A DNA stretch of 64,000 nt from Epiperipatus broadwayi (GCA_028023455.1 JAQFVV010012536.1:3000001-3064000); one strand, 5' to 3'; shown: positions 1-12,113, counted from the stretch's first letter. Numbers and translations are program-made. Notes: generated by a model from the sequence alone, not told the origin.

Positions 1-1773
1 GTTACTTTGTTCATACCTATTCTCCCATAACTTCATTATCTGTACCCTTTCTGCTTTCAAGCATTTACATTCAATCAACAGATGCCTAATATTTTCTATA
101 CCTTCCTTACACAATTTGCACACTAAATCACCCATAGTTTTCCATTTACATGTATATTCTCTTGTTGCTAAAGATCCCGTTCGAGCCTTAAACAATAAAC
201 TACTTTCCTTACTATTATCATAAATTAACTCGCATCCAATATTCTGTTTACTTCTATATATATTTAAACTCTTCTTACCCTCCATACTAGTTCTCCATCT
301 CTCCAACTCCCTATTTTTTATTAATGCTTCTATTCTTTTATCCCATTCCTTACCACTATAACACTCAACAATCCTCCTAACACAATCATCCCACCTTTTA
401 TACAAGTATACTGATATAAATTCTTTATCCAAATCTTTTGCATACCGCATTACCTTTCTCACCCATCTTGTTACCTGCCCTTTACTCATAACCCAATTAA
501 ACACTATTTTGGCTATTCTTTTACTATCCATAAACTGCAACCTACCAAACATTTTCATTTTACTTTTTGCATCTCTCATATAAAAACTTGACCATCCCAT
601 TTCTCCTTGAATTGCCTCCTTTGCTGTCCACATCTCTGCATCTAATGCATGTCTTCCTACTTCCCTTTGTACTTTCTCTAAATAATCTAAAACCCTTTTA
701 CTAACACATAATGCATCATTACCATATGTTAACCCTGCTACTGCAACTCCCTTCCATACAATTCTAGCTACATCATATTTATTATATGAAAATACTGTTA
801 GTTTCTTTACCAAACCCTTTCTTTTCTTTGCTTCATTTACCAATTTTTTCTCCCATTCATCCAAGCAATTTTCCTGATTACATAAGATGATTCCCAAATA
901 CCTATATCTATCCACCACACTTAACTTTATATCCCCCAATAAAAATTCTACATCTTCTCTTTCCCCAGTATTAACCATCATTATATTTGATTTTTCTTCA
1001 CTAAATTTAATCCCCATCTCTTTACCCACCCTTGCACATGTCCTCAACATAATTTCCATATCTTCTCTTCTTTCTGCACACAAAAAGATATCATCCACAA
1101 AAAAAAGACCCGACAAAGTATATACTCCCTTGCCACCTATTAACGGTATCTCTACCCCTCTTCCTAGTCTTTCTATTGCTTTCTCCATTTCACTCAAAAA
1201 CAACAAAAACAAAATAGGTGACATAGGGCATCCTTGCCTTAATCCCACCCCATTTTTAACTTTAACTGATTCTATATCCCCTAATTGGTAAGTATAATAA
1301 TTATTTTCATATAATTTCTTAATAATATTTACTAAAGCTTCATCCATTCCCAAATTGGCTAACCTTACCCATAATCTATTTCTATTTACTCTATCATATG
1401 CTTTCTCTATATCTATAAAACTCATATATAACGATCTACCTGAATTCCTACTCATCTCCATAAGTTGTGTAACTACAAACAAACTATCTCCTATACGCCT
1501 ATCTGACCTAAAACCTCCTTGCATTTCCCCCACTACATTATTCTCTTCCATCCATTTTACAACTCTTCCAGCTACCATATATGAGAAAACTTTATATAAA
1601 TCTGATGTTACCGCTATTGGTCTATAATTATTTAACTTTCTACGATCCTTACCCTTTCCTTCAAATAATAATCTTATTTTTGTATTACTCCAACTACCTG
1701 GAAAAACTCTCTTCTGTGCCATCTTATTAAAACATGATAATAACTTTATATGTAGATGGACATGTGCCTTCAT
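1..1773 (-). CDS. Non-LTR (LINE) reverse transcriptase ORF, 3' part, running off the left edge
   Basis: Reading the minus strand from the ATG at 1773 gives 591 codons without a stop, ending only at the window edge. An in-frame TAG sits just before that ATG. The order of motifs is that of a LINE reverse transcriptase: NNYRPIAV near 1610-1630, FIDIEKAYDRV (motif A aspartates) near 1390-1420, GLRQGCPMSP (motif B) near 1220-1245, FFVDDI (motif C catalytic pair) near 1085-1102, and YLGI near 890-900. Near the downstream end is a CCHC-like cluster (CKLC, then RHLLIEC) near 65-120, as in several LINE clades. The element is 5'-truncated near 1.75 kb, so the upstream endonuclease is absent. The open frame suggests a recent insertion. 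A decayed relative lies at 32779-33856. I do not assign a clade. Confidence 0.9.
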   Translation of the reverse strand, partial: MKAHVHLHIKLLSCFNKMAQKRVFPGSWSNTKIRLLFEGKGKDRRKLNNYRPIAVTSDLYKVFSYMVAGRVVKWMEENNVVGEMQGGFRSDRRIGDSLFVVTQLMEMSRNSGRSLYMSFIDIEKAYDRVNRNRLWVRLANLGMDEALVNIIKKLYENNYYTYQLGDIESVKVKNGVGLRQGCPMSPILFLLFLSEMEKAIERLGRGVEIPLIGGKGVYTLSGLFFVDDIFLCAERREDMEIMLRTCARVGKEMGIKFSEEKSNIMMVNTGEREDVEFLLGDIKLSVVDRYRYLGIILCNQENCLDEWEKKLVNEAKKRKGLVKKLTVFSYNKYDVARIVWKGVAVAGLTYGNDALCVSKRVLDYLEKVQREVGRHALDAEMWTAKEAIQGEMGWSSFYMRDAKSKMKMFGRLQFMDSKRIAKIVFNWVMSKGQVTRWVRKVMRYAKDLDKEFISVYLYKRWDDCVRRIVECYSGKEWDKRIEALIKNRELERWRTSMEGKKSLNIYRSKQNIGCELIYDNSKESSLLFKARTGSLATREYTCKWKTMGDLVCKLCKEGIENIRHLLIECKCLKAERVQIMKLWENRYEQSN

Positions 1774-2500
1774 CTATGTTGAAGACAAGAAGAAGGGGGC
1801 TTAACTTACATTTTATATATTATATTCTTTCATGTTATTTTTTTTATTAATTATGATTATGGGGTTTTATTAATATTAAATTGAAATCATCACTTAGTAT
1901 CTAATTTATCTTCTCATTTCAATCCACATCTTTTCACTCTAGAAAATAATCCTTAAACCTCTCAGGTCATCTGTGATTTCTCTGACATCTAAATATGGTC
2001 ATAGGGCTTCTACTATCATCATCTAGAATTTGCTCTGCTTGGTTAAATGATCCTCATGATAAATTATCATCACCTGAATCCACGGTATTATTGCCTGATA
2101 TGTTATTTGCTTCAACATTCTGATCAGTGGTTCATTTAGTCAATTGACAAGGTATCCTCACACCCTTCAACTAGATTCCGATCTATGATTGGCTAGCACA
2201 AGTTTATTATCAGTTCTATTTGATATGTCACTAACAAATCATTAGGTGATTTATATGTCTTCTGACATGCAATACATTTTATAGCTTAATAACTCTGATA
2301 ATTTCTGATATAATTCTAATGATGATATCCCAGACCTCTGGCCTATACCATCTTATCCATTAAAATGTTCATAAATTTTCATTAAGAGTTTTCTTCCTCC
2401 AAAATACTTTTTTCTATTCCTTTCTTAATTGGTAATATCTCAGATAAATATATGAGATACTTTTGCCACAATAATAATTCTGCTGACGTTTCATAGTAGA
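1774..2500. other. No gene recognised; possible end of decayed Gypsy element
   Basis: AT-rich DNA between the LINE truncation point and the recognisable integrase remnant. It could hold the C-terminal pol region or LTR of the decayed Gypsy element next door, but I see no LTR pair. Confidence 0.4.
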
Positions 2501-4690
2501 TAAACTCGGAGTAAAGTGTTATTAAAAAATGACTTCTACCAATACCTCCTTAATATCCATAGTTATCATTTTCTTTAAAACGGATTTTAAACACAGTGCA
2601 GTCTTTTTGGAGATTTTATTGGATGCTGGATGATAGGGTGGAGTTAAAATGTGTCATAGTCCCTTGTCTGTCAAATATTTTTCAAAAGTGACAGAGGTAA
2701 ATCCTGTTCCATTGCCTAATATGAAGATTTCGGGATAACCATGAATAGTGAAACCACCACTTGGAGGATTTCAATGGTAGACCAGTAAAGTTTATATGAA
2801 TCCTTTGTCTTGGGGTTTTTGACTCCATCCACGATTTAAATGTTTTCTTAGGTAAATCTGCCATAGACTAGCATTCTCTACAGTTTTTCATGGTCTTTTC
2901 AATTTCTTTATTTAGGTTCAGCCATCAAACATATGATCATGCCAATGTTTTCATTCTTATAATGGATGGATGTCTGTAGTGTAACAATTTAAGCACCTGC
3001 TTATGACATTTGATTGGTATCAGCACTCAATCAGTCAACAGGATGTATCTGTTTCACACAGATAAGTTCTGACAGGTGTTCCAAATAGAATTGGTGATGA
3101 AGTTTGGCTAGCTTTTTACCAATCCAAAATAAATCCAGCTTTTTACTTCCATATAGCTGCAGTCCTAATTTGTTCACTCAGCAACTTTGGCACAATTTAA
3201 ATATTCTCAAGATCATTAAGTCCAATAAGTTTACTTCTATGAGTATTTCCTCTATCACTGGTAAATGTGATAAGGCATCTGCATGTCTGACTCCTTTACC
3301 AGGCTTATAGGTTAGATAACAGTCACATGCATCTAATCTCTGGCTTGTATATTCTGGAGTTTTTTTTTATTTTTGCTAAAAATTCCAAGTAATGGCTGAT
3401 GATCGTTATCTGTATACATCAAAACTTTTCATCCATACACATTGGTGGAATTTTTTGAGTGCAAAAACAATAGCCAAGATTTTCTTATCCAATTGACTAC
3501 AATTTTTTTTTAGCTGATGTTAGAATCCTTCAGGCATATGCTATCAGCTATTCACTTCTGTATCAATGGTGGGAGAGGACCGCTCCAACTCTGTATTCCA
3601 AAGTGTCTGTAATTAAAGCCCTTCCAAATCACTACAGTAATGTACCAGAAGTTTATTCAACATTAGCAAGTCCTTTGCTTTACGGAAAACGAGCTTACGT
3701 TCTTCTATCCATCCCCAACGTTGGCCTCTCCATAATAAATCGTACAATGGTATTAACACATGCAATTTTCCATTGAGTAAGCTTTCACAGAAGTTTGCAA
3801 TCCCAAAATGCTTGTACATCCTTAACGTTTTTTTTTTTTTTTGGAATTGCCATATCTGGTACAGCTCAGATTTTTTTGGGGGTTGGATATTTACCATGAT
3901 TATTTATAACATGACCCAGAAACTAAATCATGGAAGTGGCCCAGATACATTTTGCAGTGCTCATCTAAGCATTAATGTTTGCTTAATTTTAAACAGAATT
4001 CCATTATACGTATTTCCAATACATCCTCAGTTTGGGCAATAATGATATCATCTAAATAGGGGATGATTTCTTCCATACCTTCCAACAAAACATCTATATT
4101 AGATTGAAAAATATTTGGAGCAACTGTAATATTGTACGAAAGCAGTCCAATTTGGAGATTAATAGTTAGTAGCTCTGATCTTTCTGCAATTGGTATCTGA
4201 TAAAAAACGGACTGAAAATCTATCTATGTGAAGAAGGCTGACTTTTCTAATGAGGCTAAAGTTTCATACACCCTTGGCACAGGATACACTCCTTTACTTA
4301 TATATTTGTTTAATGTGATGTGATAATATCTGCAAAGATAAATAGTCTCATCAGATTTCACAATCATAAGCACTAAAGTAGCCACAACAAGCCTTCCACA
4401 GACAACAATGTACCTTTTGTGATCATATCCACAATCATCTCCTTAGTTTTTGGCTTTAACATCTATGGAATCGTTTGTGGTTTGAACATGGTAAGCAGCG
4501 CATTCCTCAGTAATTCTATTCCCACTGGCCATGTCTTTAATTCAGCTAATTTTGATTTAAATAGCCAAGGAAATTTATTTTTAACCTCCACTTCCAATTG
4601 AACTTTTTAAATTATTTTTAAACACATATCTAATGGTCGAAACTAATTTCAACCTAACAATGGACTTAAGTTCCTTTTTATAATGAATAA
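2500..4690 (-). pseudogene. Decayed Gypsy/Ty3 pol (RT-RNase H-integrase)
   Basis: On the minus strand this region follows the pol of the intact Gypsy element at 50.2-53 kb in order and wording, but has many stops and frameshifts. The reverse transcriptase part includes a readable PYLDDII (catalytic YxDD) near 4025-4055. The RNase H-like part is near 3360-3560, where the DNA resembles the intact copy around 51.62-51.80 kb. The integrase part is near 2600-2760, resembling 50.76-50.89 kb. No LTRs or target duplications are visible. It is an old related insertion lying beyond the last visible TKFC exon. Confidence 0.75.
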
Positions 4691-4693
4691 TGG

Positions 4694-5116
4694 TTACACT
4701 TTAAATCTAGTATTTACTTTTATCAGTACTAACACTTTTTTGCATATGTGTATTTTATTTCTGTTGACATCTGTGGCTAATACATCTGTATTTTCCAATT
4801 CCCAATTATTTTTAATTTTATTCCACTCTTTTAGGAATAGTATAGATAGTCCCATACCATTGAATACTTCCATGTTCATTTTTTTATCACAGATGGTAAC
4901 ATCAAGTGTAATCTGGCTTTTATTTGTATCCTCTATTGTTCTGACATCTATATTTTTTTCTAACTCCACCTCTCCTGATTTAAAGTTCAGACATAGTTTA
5001 GCTTTTAAATTATTATTTCTTTTTTTACAGATGTGAATTAAATGTCCTCTAACATTGCATATGTGGCATTTTTTCACTTTTAACCTGCACAACTTTTCTG
5101 TGTAATAACACATCAA
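4694..5116 (-). pseudogene. Gypsy nucleocapsid/protease fragment (same decayed element)
   Basis: A 140-codon open stretch with one zinc knuckle (CHICNVRGHLIHIC, pattern CX2CX4HX4C) followed by a region that aligns with the nucleocapsid-protease segment of the 53 kb Gypsy copy. The protease active site reads NGM where DSG stands in the other copy, so the aspartate is lost. It continues the decayed element at 2500-4690 at its 5' side. No gag core is seen upstream, because the foldback repeat at 5137-5457 begins almost at once. Confidence 0.7.
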
Positions 5117-5136
5117 GTTATGCTTTAGAACTTTTG

Positions 5137-5457
5137 TAGGGGTACCATCTTTATATATGGTCTATGTTTATATAGACACTAAAGACCAAGGAATGTTGAG
5201 TAATTGGCTTCATTGTATTAGTAAATATATACTTTATATGGAAATTGGAAGTTAGAAATGACTATTTATTAGTTTGCTTTCAGAATCTGGAAGTTATAAT
5301 TGACTATTTATGAGTCTGCTTTCAGAACAGGTTATATTTCCCTGATTAATGAGATTTGTTTAAACTTCTTTGCATTATTAATCTCACATTTCTTGGCCAA
5401 GCTGCAATATTTAGTGTCTATATAAACATATCAGACCATATATGAAGGTGGTGCCAC
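5137..5457. repeat. Foldback (MITE-like) repeat, about 320 bp
   Basis: The ends are inverted repeats of about 45 bp sharing ATATATGGTCT and GTTTATATAGACACTAAA (left about 5138-5185, right about 5407-5456). The interior has a short direct repeat around TATTTATTAGTTTGCTTTC. No ORF. I find no convincing target duplication and no ribozyme core. It could be a MITE or a fifth foldback family. Confidence 0.65.
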
Positions 5458-6249
5458 CTTTATTGTTAAAGAAGATTGCCATGACTACAGGTTCAGATTG
5501 TTGATAGCTTAAGGGTTGGTTGTTATCATCAATATTTATAAACCCTATTAAAGCCTTGAGTAATTGGTTTTATTGTCTTAGCTGATTACAAGAAATTAAA
5601 CAAATATCACGGGTATATCATAAGTGAATGTTTCTTGGAGCTTTAAAAATCAAAACAATCTAATAAGAATAATATCAATATTAATATCTTATGACTACTC
5701 ATATACTTAATCATAAGTTTCTAAGAATGGTTTTCTTCATCTTCTCTACAACTATCTATTATAAGCTTAACTTTCTTCAGTGTTATAGAAATGGGGTCTC
5801 AAAAATATATAGAAACTGATCTCACATCTCATCTATATATCTATGCAATTGAGTTAGCCCGTATTTAAAACATTAGGGTTTTTTTAACTTTCAGGCTATT
5901 AACTCGAATAGCATAAATATGTAATAAGAGATTTCTAAATGCATAAATGTATTAAATACACTTTGAATCCTTAAAAGAACTGAAGAGAATGAAAATTATA
6001 AACTAGTTGGTCTAGAAATGAGGATTTCATAGCTCTGTACCACCTACTGTCCATTAATTTCTCAAACTCACAATAGATACTAGAGTAGGCTGAAAATAAC
6101 TGCTCTGTGAAGTCTGATAGAGAAAAGAAGCATCAAAAAACAATTATATAATTAAAAATTAGCAACTACATCAAAAAGAAAAGAGTAAATGATGTGGAAG
6201 ACTGGAAGTTTCTCTACAAAATCTGTTATTTAGCGGTGTATTGCTCTAC
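5458..6249. other. No gene recognised
   Basis: AT-rich DNA beyond the last visible TKFC exon. No exon, RNA gene or repeat boundary that I can support. Confidence 0.4.
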
Positions 6250-6262
6250 ACATTATATTATT

Positions 6263-6459
6263 CAAAGAGGCAAAACTCTCCATACAGTATCCTACTCAGT
6301 GAAAGCCAGAATAATCAATGCATGCAAGGTTTGTGCATAAAATCCCTATCTAGTCCCTGCATCTGTTGATTTCTCTGTCTTGCACTGGGTGGTGCTACTG
6401 TATGGAGAGTTTTGCCTGCAAAAACAGCTTGTATAAGCATAAAGAATGGTGATCATGTG
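6263..6459. mobile_element. F1 foldback element, short copy with 13-bp target duplication
   Basis: Starts with the F1 arm (GGCAAAACTCTCCATACAGT) and ends with its inverse plus the F1 tail (ACAGCTTGTATAAGC). It is flanked by the direct repeat ACATTATATTATT at 6250-6262 and 6460-6472, a perfect 13-bp target duplication. The tail is present only on the right. The ribozyme-core region is deleted in this copy; the two arms meet near 6355-6375. Confidence 0.8.
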
Positions 6460-6472
6460 ACATTATATTATT

Positions 6473-8164
6473 ACCGATTTCTTTCTCTTCACATAATAAA
6501 AAGTTAAATGAGATTTAAAAATTTGACACTAATGTCTTGTGATCCTATGATAACGGGAGCTTCACGGATAGTTATGAAGAGTAGAATGGCCTGAGTTTGA
6601 TTTGGAAGTTTTCGTAGACTCGGACGAGATAATTTTTATTATTTAGTAAATGTTTGGTTTGATAAGAAAACATAAATTCCTGTCATAAATGTTAATGAAA
6701 AAGATTAGTGATACTTTTAGATGTTTGGACCCCCCCCCTCCGCCAAGACACACCCTTATCAAACTGTCATTTTCAGCATTATTAAAATGATATGCTGTTC
6801 TTATTATAATATACCAATAATACTTAGAAATACAAGTAAGTTTATTATTTCAAGATCAGTATCCTAGTCATCTATATTCTAGTCATCTACTACTGTAAGC
6901 TTAAGTAATTAGTGAAATGAGATGGTTTAGTGCAATAAAATCCTTCTTATCAAATTTATTTTTAGTCTTTTTCTTTTTCAATAAAAATGCAGATTCAATA
7001 CCCAAATTATATCCAGCAGCATTTTCTCCTACATCCTGAAATTAAAAAAAAAAAATCCTAAGGTATTGTCAGATTTTATATACAGTATTTTAAAAATCTC
7101 AGTGTTATGATAACTGTAGGCCCCTTCTAATCTTTGATTAGGGAATCTATGCGAAATTGTTGAGTATTAAGCCCCTTACCCAAAGAATAAAGGTGGCTCA
7201 CAATTATTATAAAACTAATGTCTCTAAAATATAGAAACTGACCTGGTGTTGTATCTATATAAATATTCAGGAAAATTCGCTTGGGTTCAAAATCTTTCTT
7301 TTTTTTTTAATCGCAGAATATTGTCTTAAATGATATAAAGAAATATGAATCCTAGTCTTCACAATAAAAGAAAACCCAAAAACAGATCTGTAGATATGGA
7401 TTTTTTGGCACTATATCTTCTAATGTCCATTAATTACTCAAGTTCAAAATAGATGTCTCTGGAGTAGGGTGAAGAGTTTTGTTCTTGGAAGCATGTTATA
7501 ACGTCATGGGATATTGCTGTTTTTAGTAAATTATTGAAATAAAAATTTATATATGTGACCTAATTTAATTAAACACATTTAATAATGATTTTTAAAGTTC
7601 TTCTTGGCAATAAACATGAATCTAAGATAGTGGAGTTTTACAAATAATTATGAAAAACAAATAGCCCAAGTTCGTTTTGGATTTGTTGTAGATTTAAATG
7701 GATGAAGTTTTTGGTTGTTCATTGAAATTATTTTTTAAAAACTTATTTCGATGTTTTGTAAAGAAACAAACATCAAAGCAGTCAATTTAAAAAAAAAATC
7801 ACTTTAAACTCTTGCAAAGACTGAAAAATCAGAAAAAAAAATGGTGCTTACGTTAGAACATTAGTGTGGTAGATTATTACCGTAAGATCCCTCCCCACAT
7901 CCCCTTTCCTCAACGGACAATCTAGACTGAACGTTTTGTACTAAGATGTGCTCGGACAGGGTTTAAATAATTGATAAAATATATATTTGACGAAATTTTT
8001 ACATTTTGCATAGAGTTCAGCTGAGAATTAAACATTTTTACAAATAAAAAATATAAACTGTATTTTGAAATCTAATACTAACATTGATTGATGCTCTAAA
8101 ATGCATTTTAAGCAAAAATATAATAACTGTTAATTATATATAGTAAACTATAAATATGCCATAC
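6473..8164. other. DNA beyond TKFC exon 4, no gene recognised
   Basis: AT-rich with poly-A/T and poly-C runs. On the minus strand, an AG after a T-rich tract near 7040 opens a short frame, but it matches no part of the DhaK domain. I therefore treat it as chance. Confidence 0.4.
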
Positions 8165-8243
8165 CCATATTTCCTGCTGCCTCCTTGACAACTTTAAGAA
8201 TTTCACTTAAAGATTTACCATCTTCTGCCATAGCACCTGCAAT
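8165..8243 (-). CDS. TKFC: TKFC coding exon 4 (DhaK domain, about residues 168-193)
   Basis: On the minus strand, an AG at 8245-8244 precedes a 79-nt exon. It reads IAGAMAEDGKSLSEILKVV onward and ends ...AAGNM plus one base before GTATGG. It follows exon 3 (ending ...VFIHK) in phase 0, as in animal triokinase/FMN cyclase, where the helix after VxIHK begins (V/I)AGAxAE. The next exon should carry the substrate-binding histidine of the DhaK domain (His221 in the human enzyme). I do not find it in the rest of the window, so the gene continues to the left. Splice sites and phase agree with exon 3. Confidence 0.9.
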
Positions 8244-8334
8244 CTTTTTTTGATTACATATATATAATATCAAATATTACTCTACCAAATGTTAAATTTA
8301 AATATTAAGCTAATATTTTATTATAAAATTATGA

Positions 8335-8410
8335 TTGGTATAACGGTGCAGTGATAGATTGTTCAGACTCTGGATTACAGCATCGCAAATTGATTCAAAA
8401 TTGTATTCAA
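8335..8410 (+). repeat. tRNA-derived SINE, head fragment
   Basis: A degenerate tRNA-like head (CGGTGCAGTGATAGATTGTT, then GATTCAAAATT). A matching SINE 3' end (TTATGAATTCCTGAGCAATA) stands at about 8693-8712. The F3 foldback at about 8420-8640 lies between them, so the SINE may have been split by that insertion. Confidence 0.45.
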
Positions 8411-8419
8411 ACTTCTAAT

Positions 8420-8645
8420 ACATTCATCTATGTTCTTTATTACTTTTTACAATGCTCTTTTTTACAACTGACTATTGATGGTTTTGATTGCTCTAGCCAT
8501 CTTCTTCAGAACTTCTAAGTAGAAGTTCTTTATTACTTTTTACAATGCTTTTTTACAACCCACTATTGCTGGGACAATCGAAAACGTCAATAGTGGGTTG
8601 TAAAAAAGCATTGTAAAAATTAATAAAGAACATAGATGATATTAA
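8420..8645. repeat. F3 foldback with hammerhead-like motif
   Basis: Inverted and partly repeated modules around TTCTTTATTACTTTTTACAA and GGGTTGTAAAAAAGCATTG. The minus strand at 8481-8512 reads CTGAAGAAGATGGCTAGAGC then AATCAAAACC. The plus strand at 8565-8588 reads ATTGCTGGGACAAT then CGAAAACGTC. Compared with other F3 copies, the ancestral motif would be CTGAAGAAG, a GATTGC/GCAATC stem, then GAAA and ACGTC. This resembles a hammerhead, but has one extra A before stem II. Confidence 0.55.
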
Positions 8646-8867
8646 TATTAGATGGATTTGACAATGCAATAACAAGAATAAAGTTATAGTTCTTATGAAT
8701 TCCTGAGCAATAAAATCATTTGATTTTTATTATATATATATATATTAATCACTAGTTGAATTTTCTTTTTTTTTTATATTGTCATCATGATGATAAAGGT
8801 TCATGTTAAAAAAGAACAGAAGAACAAAATTCTTGTAGTATATCCAATTCTTAACATTTAACTATTC

Positions 8868-9130
8868 TTAATCAAATTTTAATAAGCTATCCAATCAATT
8901 TACCTATAATTTTTAATTATCAACTATGACTTCATACTAAAAGAACTAGCCAATTAATTCTAACAATTGCTCACAGAATATACACAGGTCATCAATTGCC
9001 TAATGGACATTGTTTATTCTGAAAAACGATTGACTTTTGATAACCGATTGGTTGGATTTTAAAATGGTATCATAGTTTGAAATAATAATTTACAGGTAAA
9101 TTGATTGGCTGATAAATTTAAATTTGATGG
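8868..9130. repeat. Inverted repeat, AT-rich, arms about 75 bp
   Basis: The left arm contains CCAATCAATTTACCTATAAT and the right arm its imperfect inverse (TACAGGTAAATTGATTGGCT), with AATCAAATTT and AAATTTGATG at the outer ends. No ORF. MITE-like; family unknown. Confidence 0.5.
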
Positions 9131-10310
9131 GAATAAGTTAATTTATATTATTTCCAGCTTATTTAGAATAGATATATACAGAAGCATAGTGATATTTCTT
9201 GTTGCCCACTTTAGCATCCTCTCATTCTTCGTTATCAAAGACAGTTGTTAATAGGTTCTCAAACATAATATAAGGATGAAATATGCATGCCATTAATAAA
9301 ATAGTCAAATAGGTTCAAAGTAGTTGAAATAAATTCACATTAACATAATGTTGTAGAATTATGTCAAGGCGCCACAATAGTATTTGTCTGCATGTCTATT
9401 CTTTGCCACGACTATATAAGACGAAAATCACTCTTCCCATAGGCTATAAGTAAACAGCAAGCTCAATATAAAGTAAGAGATTAAATGTTATGAAATAGCC
9501 AGCTTAAGAACTATAAAAGATATTCAAGAAAACATACCTTCATCAGCTATGTCAAGACATTCAACTCCATCAACCACAATCATAAACAGCTAGAATCTTA
9601 TTTTATGTAGAGCAGGTTTTATATGCTTGAACGAAGTAATAATAAAAAGGCTAACATTCTTGTATATAAATTGGCTAAATTAAGTTTTCAAAAAGAAAAA
9701 AACTTAATATTTTTTTTCAAATCCAAAACATGCTAGCATCTTAAACTTTTTATGGTGAATAATTAAACTAATTAAGATATGTACTGATTTAGAGACGGGC
9801 TGCGGGCAACGTAGAGAGAAAACCAGTCACCTTTTTGCTAGGACATACTGTGTAAAAATACAGTAAAGATTGATGTATGCACAAGTACTCAGAATCAAAA
9901 AAATGTACAAAAAAAAATACATTTTCAAATCTGTGTAACTTTTCAGAATCAGAAAACTTCCTGCCGTCATTAATTATTTGTCAAAAAACAGGTCTGTCAC
10001 AAAACCTAGATTTCTCTCAACAAGTTTTTTTATCCTTAACTTTTTTAAAAATATTTATAATAATTTCCTTCCTTAATTAATGTGTTTATTCTACTAATTC
10101 TTATTCTCTTACTTTCTACATATTTTTCACAGCTACTCCAACTTCTACCTGCTCATACTTTTCTTAATAAACAAATAATCATTTTCACTTAATATTTATA
10201 ATATCTTTACATTCCTAATTTTACTTTTCCAACTTTTTTTTTTTAAAGCACAATTTTAAAGTGTCCAATTTTTTCTTTTCACTTTGCCCTAATTGTATAT
10301 ATCTCTGTTG
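9131..10310. other. TKFC intron 3 DNA, no gene recognised
   Basis: AT-rich. A short open stretch near 9.9-10.1 kb has low-complexity composition and no recognisable domain. Confidence 0.4.
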
Positions 10311-10395
10311 TAAACCGGTCTGGGGTTGGGGATATTCTGCAAAGCTTGTTAAGAGCTTATTTACAAGCTCTATATATAACATTTGTAATACAAGC
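10311..10395 (+). repeat. F4 element fragment (stem III ACCGGT plus tail)
   Basis: Reads AAACCGGTCTGGGGTTGGGG then ATATTCTGCAAAGCTTG. This is the stem III, cleavage triplet and downstream arm of the F4 motif seen at 11557-11645. The CUGANGA half is missing upstream. Confidence 0.5.
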
Positions 10396-11554
10396 TTATT
10401 AAATTAGGTCATGTGACATATGACTGCCTCATTGTTAAATCTAGCTTGTATAGTTCACAACTTAATCTTAATAAAAGTCTGCTTGGCCATTACAATTCTG
10501 ACTCTAATATTTTTGTGGCTACTTCCATCTTCAGTCGACTCATTTCCCAAATATTTTTTAAGCACACTAATCTCCTCTACAATCTTCCACCCAACTGTCA
10601 CTTTAATCTTTATCTCATCTACTTTCTTTGCTTTAGCTTTCATTTCATTTTTAGTCCAATCCCTTTGTTGAATCCACAAATCTTTCATAATCTATTAATG
10701 TGATCTTCAGGGTCTACGCATAATATCATATTATCACTAAATATAATATTATAATCTCTTAGAATGAATGTGGACTACATTCTTTTTTATAACAAAAAAA
10801 GTTTGCATTGAGCTCAATTCTGGTGCAGTATGTTAACCTCTGAAAAGCAGGATTGCTGACTTTAAATAATCTCTTCAAAATGAGAAATGAAAATAAATTA
10901 TTTAAAAAAAACAGTTAACTGTTGAAGTACCCATTTATCAAAAATCATTATATTTACTATCTGAGATTAATTATTAAATTTTCCATATAACTTCATATAC
11001 GCATGTCTCTAACATATATATGCAAAATGAGAGAGAACATCTTTTAAATAGCCTACTGTAGGGTAAAGGCCTCTCTAACATACATAACAGAGGACCAATG
11101 AAAAATAAGCAGTACGAGCCAATTGCAAGATGGTAAGGGTTTAAATGTAAATTGGTCTGGCTACAGCCTGCTTCCAAAAAAAAAAAATCCTGGTCATATT
11201 GAAATCTGAAAAATTTCTAATTTTTATTAGCCCAGAGCCAAACCCTCAGAGAATGATGGGCAGATATACTTATCATTGCACTATAAGGCTCTTCGGTGTA
11301 ATACATATATAACTTTTTCTATCTTAAAAAAGCAATGTGTTAATATTATAACTATTTCCAAATCAATGTGTCATTGGAAAACAAATTATACAAGTAAAAT
11401 TAAGTTTTTTTCACATTAAAAGCTGTAATAGACATTATAATAACTAAATGATTAGTTGCTATGGGGATTATGTTTAAAGACGGAAGTGACGGCTGAATTT
11501 CCATCCAAGAATATTTAGATCTCAAATCTGTTATTTTGCCATTACAATAAACTT

Positions 11555-11648
11555 CACTCACTGAGAAAGCCAATAGCAGAAACCGGTCCGAGTTGGGGAT
11601 ATTCTGAAAAGCTTGTTAAGAGCTTATTTGTGAGCTCTATATGTAGAG
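11555..11648 (+). repeat. F4 element with hammerhead-like motif
   Basis: Order seen: CTCA (stem I), CTGAGAA at 11561-11567 (consensus CUGANGA, one change), AGC-CAATA-GC(A) stem II, GAAA at 11579-11582, CCGGTC at 11583-11588 (palindromic ACCGGT plus GTC triplet), then CGAGTTGGGG. The downstream arm (AAAGCTTGTTAAGAGCTTAT) matches the copy at 10.33 kb. Probably inactive because of the core change. Confidence 0.55.
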
Positions 11649-12113
11649 ATATTATTATTTAGACAAATGCTTCTACTATTAATAATTTAAAATGTCATGC
11701 GCTACGATTTATTAAACGTTTATCTTACAAGTAATACAAGATTACATTAGCTTTTTGATCAAAAATAAATGTTAATAAAAATATGGATGGAAAAAAACAA
11801 CAAATAAAAGAAAAAAGAAATTCAAAAGTTTAGCTTCAAAAAATGCTAAGAATAAAAATTTTCATGGTTTTCATTCAAGGTTTTAATTATTGCATTATAT
11901 AAATGTAATGGACTGCCATAAATAAATTACCACAAAATATCAGAATGATATGCAAAAAATAATAGCAAGTGTTTCCCACCGCTGTGCACCTACATGATTA
12001 GCGGAGGGCAGACAGATTGATATGGTTATTATGCTCTTTATTTTTTAGTTCTCTTATAATATAGAACAGGTAAATATATTCACTAGACTTGTATTGGAAA
12101 TTCATTTACTACA

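Noticed and set aside
887-1627. Plus-strand open frames of 134 and 90 codons
   Set aside because: They are antisense to the LINE reverse transcriptase, which has all its motifs on the minus strand.
6960-7045. Exon-like stretch on the minus strand (T-rich tract, CAG, then DVGENAAGYNLGIESAFLL)
   Set aside because: Does not match the DhaK domain that should follow TKFC exon 4; no donor in a sensible place; lysine-rich drift after it.
10413-10703. Three overlapping open frames
   Set aside because: Overlap on both strands, low complexity, no domain, splice context or homology that I can see.
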